This document shows positions 25,012-29,590 of a DNA stretch of 29,590 nucleotides, one piece after another; positions within the stretch are counted from its first letter, which is position 1; every line of letters begins with the position of its first letter. The stretch lies in the NCBI GenBank assembly GCA_000969725.1, contig JXSR01S019275.1. The stretch is one strand, 5' to 3'. The position numbers were made by a program, and so were the translations under genes. The notes beneath the pieces were generated by a model that saw only the letters and a list, made by a program, of their open reading frames with translations, had not been told where the DNA came from and did no database searches. Source of the stretch: Ophiothrix spiculata. Lineage: Eukaryota > Echinodermata > Ophiuroidea > Amphilepidida > Ophiotrichidae.

Positions 25012-25372
25012 GAACAAACTGGTCTAAATTACTGGTTTGAATGCCAGGAGACTGCATGATGCCCTGCATAGATATAACTCAAAATTCCTGTACAAAATTC
25101 TTTTATATACAGAATCATTTAATTCCAGCATTGAAATTTCACTCTGCTTAAATGAGTCACTTGTAGTATTTTATGATTGGTTGGTTTTGATTGATGAGTT
25201 ACAGAACATTTCATTTTATGAAAGTTTTTTTTACTGCCTAAAAGGCTTCTAAAATTGAAAAATATTCTACATAGCAGCTCAATTTTCAGAATGTGCCTAA
25301 AAAGATCAGAAATTTTGATTTTTGATTTCAAGTTTCGCAAAGTACATGGTTTTACCTATGTGACAGTGTGAG

Positions 25373-25406
25373 ACAAAGTTGTACTTCAAAAAAGTACACA
25401 ACTTTG
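25373..25406. repeat. Hairpin around GTACTTCAAAAAAGTAC
   Basis: ACAAAGTTGTACTT pairs with AAGTACACAACTTTGT apart from a two-base bulge. Confidence 0.6.
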
Positions 25407-25546
25407 TTAAAACTACAGTACATGGTGCTCTTGTGTAATGAAAATACACTTTTACCCAGTTTAATATAGTGGAAACTTGTTATAACGAAGTTGGTGGGAA
25501 CAGAGAAATTACTTCTTTATATCCAAACATTCGTTATATCAGGGTT

Positions 25547-25763
25547 TTCCAGATGTATTCCGCACCCCAACAATCACTCCACCGGATTTCATGAGTTGAA
25601 ATAACTGGAATTTCAACAATTTGCTGTGCCTTCCATACCCTCCAACTGGAATTGAAGGCCAAAATAACAGCTGGAATTGGAATCCTGAATTGAATTCCAA
25701 TTGTGTCCTATTTGGACCTACCTTCCATGGAGGGGTGGGAAGTGGTGCAGAATACATCTGGAA
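25547..25763. mobile_element. MITE, 217 bp, TTCCAGATGTATTC ends
   Basis: Left TTCCAGATGTATTCCGCACC and reversed right TTCCAGATGTATTCTGCACC differ at one position. The interior repeats CCTTCCAT and GGAATT words. Target duplication not clear. Confidence 0.75.
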
Positions 25764-26220
25764 TAGCCCAATGAACCTCTTTAAATGGAACAAAACACCT
25801 TTTTGTTGAAGTCTTATATTATATGTTAAATATATAATATCATGTTGAACAGTTGAATTTGCCAAACTGTTAAATAAAATACATTAACTTTGATTGAGAA
25901 GTTAAGATTTGTAATATTTTGTACTTTGTTAATGCATTTAAATCATTGGTTGTCAACTAGCGTTTACAGTGCATCACAAAAATTTGAAAATTGTAAAGTA
26001 AAGCGCCAAGTGCACCCTTTTTCAGTGCATCATTTCTTATGAATTTCTTTGTTTTTTGAGAAAGTCAAAACACCAATCAGTAATTGTCAAAGCCCAAATT
26101 TGGCGCATGCGTCGCTAGTTGAGCACTGATTTAATTGATTCAATCATAATAATTAATCAGACCATCTTTTAAGGCCAACAATGTACTCATATGCCGGAAC
26201 ATTACTAGTCATGCATAATT

Positions 26221-26458
26221 TGTGATGACTCACCCTCAAAAGGGGGACTTTGCGACAGAACACTTTTTGAGAAAATGATGAAAATAGGCAGCAAAAAATA
26301 TAGAAAATAATAAGAATTTCCAGCAGATTTGATCGCCTTGATTAATTTCAACAAGTAAGGTGTCATTTTAAAGGTTAGAAAATGCTGTAACAGATGAAAT
26401 GATAAAATCAAAATTGATATCATCTTTAAAGTCCCCCCTTTCGGGGTGAGCCATCACA
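26221..26458 (+). mobile_element. MITE, TGTGATGACTCACC family, copy 2 (238 bp)
   Basis: Same orientation and ends as 14358-14591; TIRs TGTGATGACTCACCCTCAAA and reversed right end TGTGATGGCTCACCCCGAAA. Most of the interior aligns with copy 1. Confidence 0.85.
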
Positions 26459-27982
26459 TTTGTGTTCCTGAAAAAACTTTGCTTGATTAATTAAAATTTG
26501 GTCTCTGGTACATGCCCGGGGGTACATGTCCATATGACCCTGAAACATAAGTTCGACCAGTGGCGTGTGGAAAGGGGGGGGGGGGGGGACTTCAGCTCCG
26601 CCAGCCAGGAGAAAGGTTGGGGGAAAGAGGCAGTCAGGGAGGGAAAGAAAAAAAATTCTTGTTCAAAATGATTCATGAGCCACAGTTTGTGAAAACACTT
26701 TTCTTACATCTTATTAGCCCTTGTTCAGGGCTGTTCAATTGATGAGTTTGATTTGTAGCGTACCGTGTCGTGTTTGCGCTCACCGCTAGGGCGCCTGTAG
26801 GTCACTGGGAAGGGAGATCAGAGGAACGTACTAGTTCTAACCCCGGGGAAGGAAAAAGTGGTATGTATGCTCTACAGAAAAAACGTCGAAAAGGGGTTGA
26901 ATTTTGCCCCATTGGCGTAGTCGATGTCTTTAGAAAAAGGGGTGCCTTTTCAGGGTAGCTTTCGACAATAAGGGTTGTCTTTTCACAATATCTTATACTT
27001 TAGGGTCACTTTTTTGCCAAATATTCTAGAATTTCAAGAAATAACTACAGAAAAGGTTTCCAATGTATTATTCTTGTTTTTATTGCAGAAAATAGTGTGT
27101 TTTTACGCCGGCAAGGGTCCATTTCAGTGTGTTACACCATTAATGGGTCAAATTTCCATTAGACATTTAGGTCAATTTTATTGTATTGCGACATTTAGGG
27201 GTATATATGATTGTGAACATTTATGACATTAAGAGTTGGAATTTGCTGTACATGATTTCGACATTTAGGGCATGCGTACCACTTTTTTCTTCGAGCGCCC
27301 CCCCCCCAGTCTCAACTTTCCTGTCAGTGTCAGCTCTAAAATAAAACAAAAAATTCAAGGGCTTTCGTATTAACCTCTTATTATAAAAATGAATAGATAA
27401 AATGCGAGACTCGGCGGCAGTAGCTGCAATTGTAATTTTAAGGGAAAATGACAATTGCGTATCAATGTAAATGTTAAAATCATGGTCCACATCTTGTCAG
27501 ACATTCAGAAACGGAAACATTCTGGTTTGAACATGGGATTTTGGAGAGAAATGAAATTATTTTTTCTTGCAATTGTAAAAGTTATTCTGACATCCAGTTT
27601 GGCTTGATTAGATACTTTCATTGAGCTTTTGATATAACACTAAAAAGGCAGTAAGTGATAGACGTTTTCATCTGCAGAAGAAGTAATTTGTCATTAAATG
27701 TTTTGATTGCCACCTACTTTTGGTTATTGATCATGGAATTGAGATCATGAAATTGGACCAGCCCAATTTTTAAGGGCTTCACAGAACTTGAAATAACTTG
27801 AAAATTAAGCTTTCAAATTTTACGAAACAAAAAGTTGTTTGAAGCTGAGATTATGTACAATAACATTTGATAATTGTTTTTATTACATATAGCTTAATTC
27901 TCTCAGAAAAAAATCACGAATAATCTTGCTTTTTTTATTGGCACACACTGTATAATATATTCCCCTGATATCTGCTAATAGA
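26459..27982. other. Non-coding stretch
   Basis: No gene supported on either strand. Contains a G13 run near 26574, a C10 run near 27298 and repeated CGACATTTAGGG-like words at 27160-27275. Confidence 0.5.
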
Positions 27983-28190
27983 GGGGAGCTGTTAGAGCAC
28001 GGGTCTCGTAATACAGAGGTTGTGGGTTCGAGCCCCGGGCCAGGCGGTTTACATCTCCTTGTTTCCTTGGGCAAGAAACTTTACTCTAATTGCTCCGTGG
28101 TTCGGATAGTCACGTTAAGTTGTTGGTCCCCTGTGCGAATGCTCCTTCTTGGGGCGCTGCATACAGTGTATACCTGGTTTGCCAAGTAAT
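27983..28190 (+). mobile_element. tRNA-derived SINE, full head and body
   Basis: The head GAGCTGTTAGAGCACGGGTC carries an A box, and GGTTCGAGCCC at 28025-28035 is a B box. The loop reads CTCGTAATAC, which would place CGT (a Thr-type anticodon) in the anticodon position. The body CTTGTTTCCTTGGGCAAGAA ... GCTCCGTGG ... GGTCCCCTGTGCGAA matches 12745-12870. From memory the body recalls the conserved central domain of MetaSINE-type elements of marine animals; this was not checked. Confidence 0.82.
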
Positions 28191-28705
28191 TATATTTTAC
28201 ACAATTTAAATTAAGAACTAAAATATTAATTCAGAGTGACAATTTACAATTTTATAAAAATTGCACGCCAGGAGATAAATATGAAGAAAATATCCACAAC
28301 TACAAAAATGAAAAAAAAAGAAAGATATCTTTGCTTTTACAGTTACATCTCTGTAGTTGGGAAATAATGTGAGCACAGAAAGAGCCAAAGATGTTAAACT
28401 AGTTCAAAATCCTGTCCTAAAACTGATCTGAGTGACCAGTTATGCATGCAGTAAGAACTGCAATCTATGTTTTTGAGAATGGGGTACCATTCTGGCTAAT
28501 CCTGTTTCACCAGAAAGCAGAAAATGCATGAAGGGGTACTTTTTTCACTCGGTGATAAGGACCACGTTTAGGGTACTTATCGGGGGCATATTCGTGATAA
28601 GGGTTCCAAATTATCTGTGTTTATGGTCATGTGATCTGGAAGGGCTTACTTGATGATTATGTGAAGTATATAAGTGCCCCAGGTGTTCGAGGGACTTTGG
28701 AATTA

Positions 28706-29590
28706 TGCAATCTATATATATATCAAAGATAACATATTATACAGACAGTCTATTAAACATATAGCATGCTATGCATTCTACCAAAGATAGTGCACTATGT
28801 AATCTCCCAAAGATAACACACTATGCAATCTACCAAAAAACTACACTATATGTGCAATCTATCAAAGATAACACACTATGCAATCTACTAAAGATAATAC
28901 ACCATGAGATCTACTAAAGATAACACACTATGAGATCTACCAAAGATAGCACACAATGCAATCTCCTAAAGAAAACACACCATGCAATCTACCAAAGATA
29001 ACACACTATGCAATCTACTAAAGATAACACACTATGCAATCTTCTAAAGATAACACACCATGCAATCTATACTAAAGATAACACACTGTTATCTACTAAA
29101 GATAATACACTCAGATAACACACCATGCAATCTACCAAAGATAACACACTATGCAATCTACTAAAGATAACACACTATGCAATCTTCTAAAGATAACACA
29201 CCATGCAATCTACCAAAGATAACACACTATGCAATCTACTAAAGATAACACACTATGCGAGCTACTAAAGATAACACACTATGCGAGCTACTAAAGATAA
29301 CACACTATGCAATCTACTAAAGATAACAAACAATGCAATCTACCAAATATAACACACCAATCTTCTAAAGATAACACACTATGCAATCTACTAAAGATAA
29401 CAAACAATGCAATCTACCAAAGATAGCACACAATGCAATTTACTAAAAATAACACACAATGCAATCTACTAAAGATAACACACTTTGCGATCTACTATAA
29501 AGATAGCACACTTTGCAATCTACCAAAGATAACAGACTTAGCAATCTACTAAAGATAACACACTATGCAATCTACTAAAGATAACACACT
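28706..29590 (+). repeat. 26-bp minisatellite array, open at window end
   Basis: Unit close to AAAGATAACACACTATGCAA then TCTACT, repeated about thirty times with small changes (ACC/ACT/TCT variants, a few shortened units). The first copies, from 28706, are the most diverged. The array continues past 29590. Confidence 0.92.

Noticed and set aside
25470-25545. TTATAACGAAGTT and TTCGTTATATC as ends of a pogo/Tigger-type element
   Set aside because: The words are suggestive of such ends, but arms are short and mismatched and no TA duplication is clear.
27983-28060. Functional tRNA gene
   Set aside because: A and B boxes are present but the 5' acceptor side does not pair with a 3' side, and a SINE body follows directly.
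28706-29590. CRISPR-like array
   Set aside because: Units abut with no unique spacers and the genome is eukaryotic; this is a minisatellite.

Overview
This is a piece of a eukaryotic nuclear genome, AT-rich and crowded with short DNA-transposon remnants. Gene style (introns of 0.6-2.4 kb, GT-AG splice sites), tRNA-derived SINEs, many small terminal-inverted-repeat elements and degenerate TTAGGG-like tracts suggest a marine invertebrate such as an echinoderm, hemichordate or mollusc. I cannot fix the phylum from the sequence.

The window holds one confident gene, on the + strand. Nine exons between 1435 and 21221 join in a single open frame across eight introns: 1435-2040, 2654-3519, 5921-6800, 7933-8767, 10912-11080, 12641-12737, 14150-14236, 15364-16355, 17858-21221. 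The total is 7896 nt, or 2631 residues plus TGA. The predicted protein has 16 CCHC zinc knuckles in two clusters (6 in exon 1, 10 in exon 3), split by an Ala/Met/Asn-rich repeat exon. An Arg/Asp/Glu/Ser-rich exon, a short helical and charged region, an RS-repeat exon with a Pro/Gln-rich end, and a very large last exon follow. That last exon carries an RS domain, about 31 copies of a seven-residue Lys-Ser-Asp repeat, a basic motif block and a second RS domain. The design suggests a nuclear RNA-binding protein of the splicing or mRNA-processing kind. I do not recognise a named orthologue.

Region by region: 1-1369 is upstream or first-intron sequence. 1370-21221 is the gene, whose introns carry inverted-repeat elements, one SINE body 7 bp past a splice donor, other tRNA-like remnants and telomere-like tracts. 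21222-22777 is probable 3' UTR and flank with one TIR element. 22778-26700 is a dense, partly nested pile of small DNA transposons, several with clear target-site duplications. 26700-28700 is mostly featureless, with one well-preserved tRNA-headed SINE. 28720 to the window end is a 26-bp minisatellite array that runs off the edge.

The most unusual items are the 16-knuckle plus RS protein and its four separate in-frame repeat expansions. Next come inverted repeats that flank sets of exons and could fold the pre-mRNA, and the hAT-like elements with exact or near-exact 8-bp duplications, one nested inside another element. No computation was run; all boundaries were read by eye.
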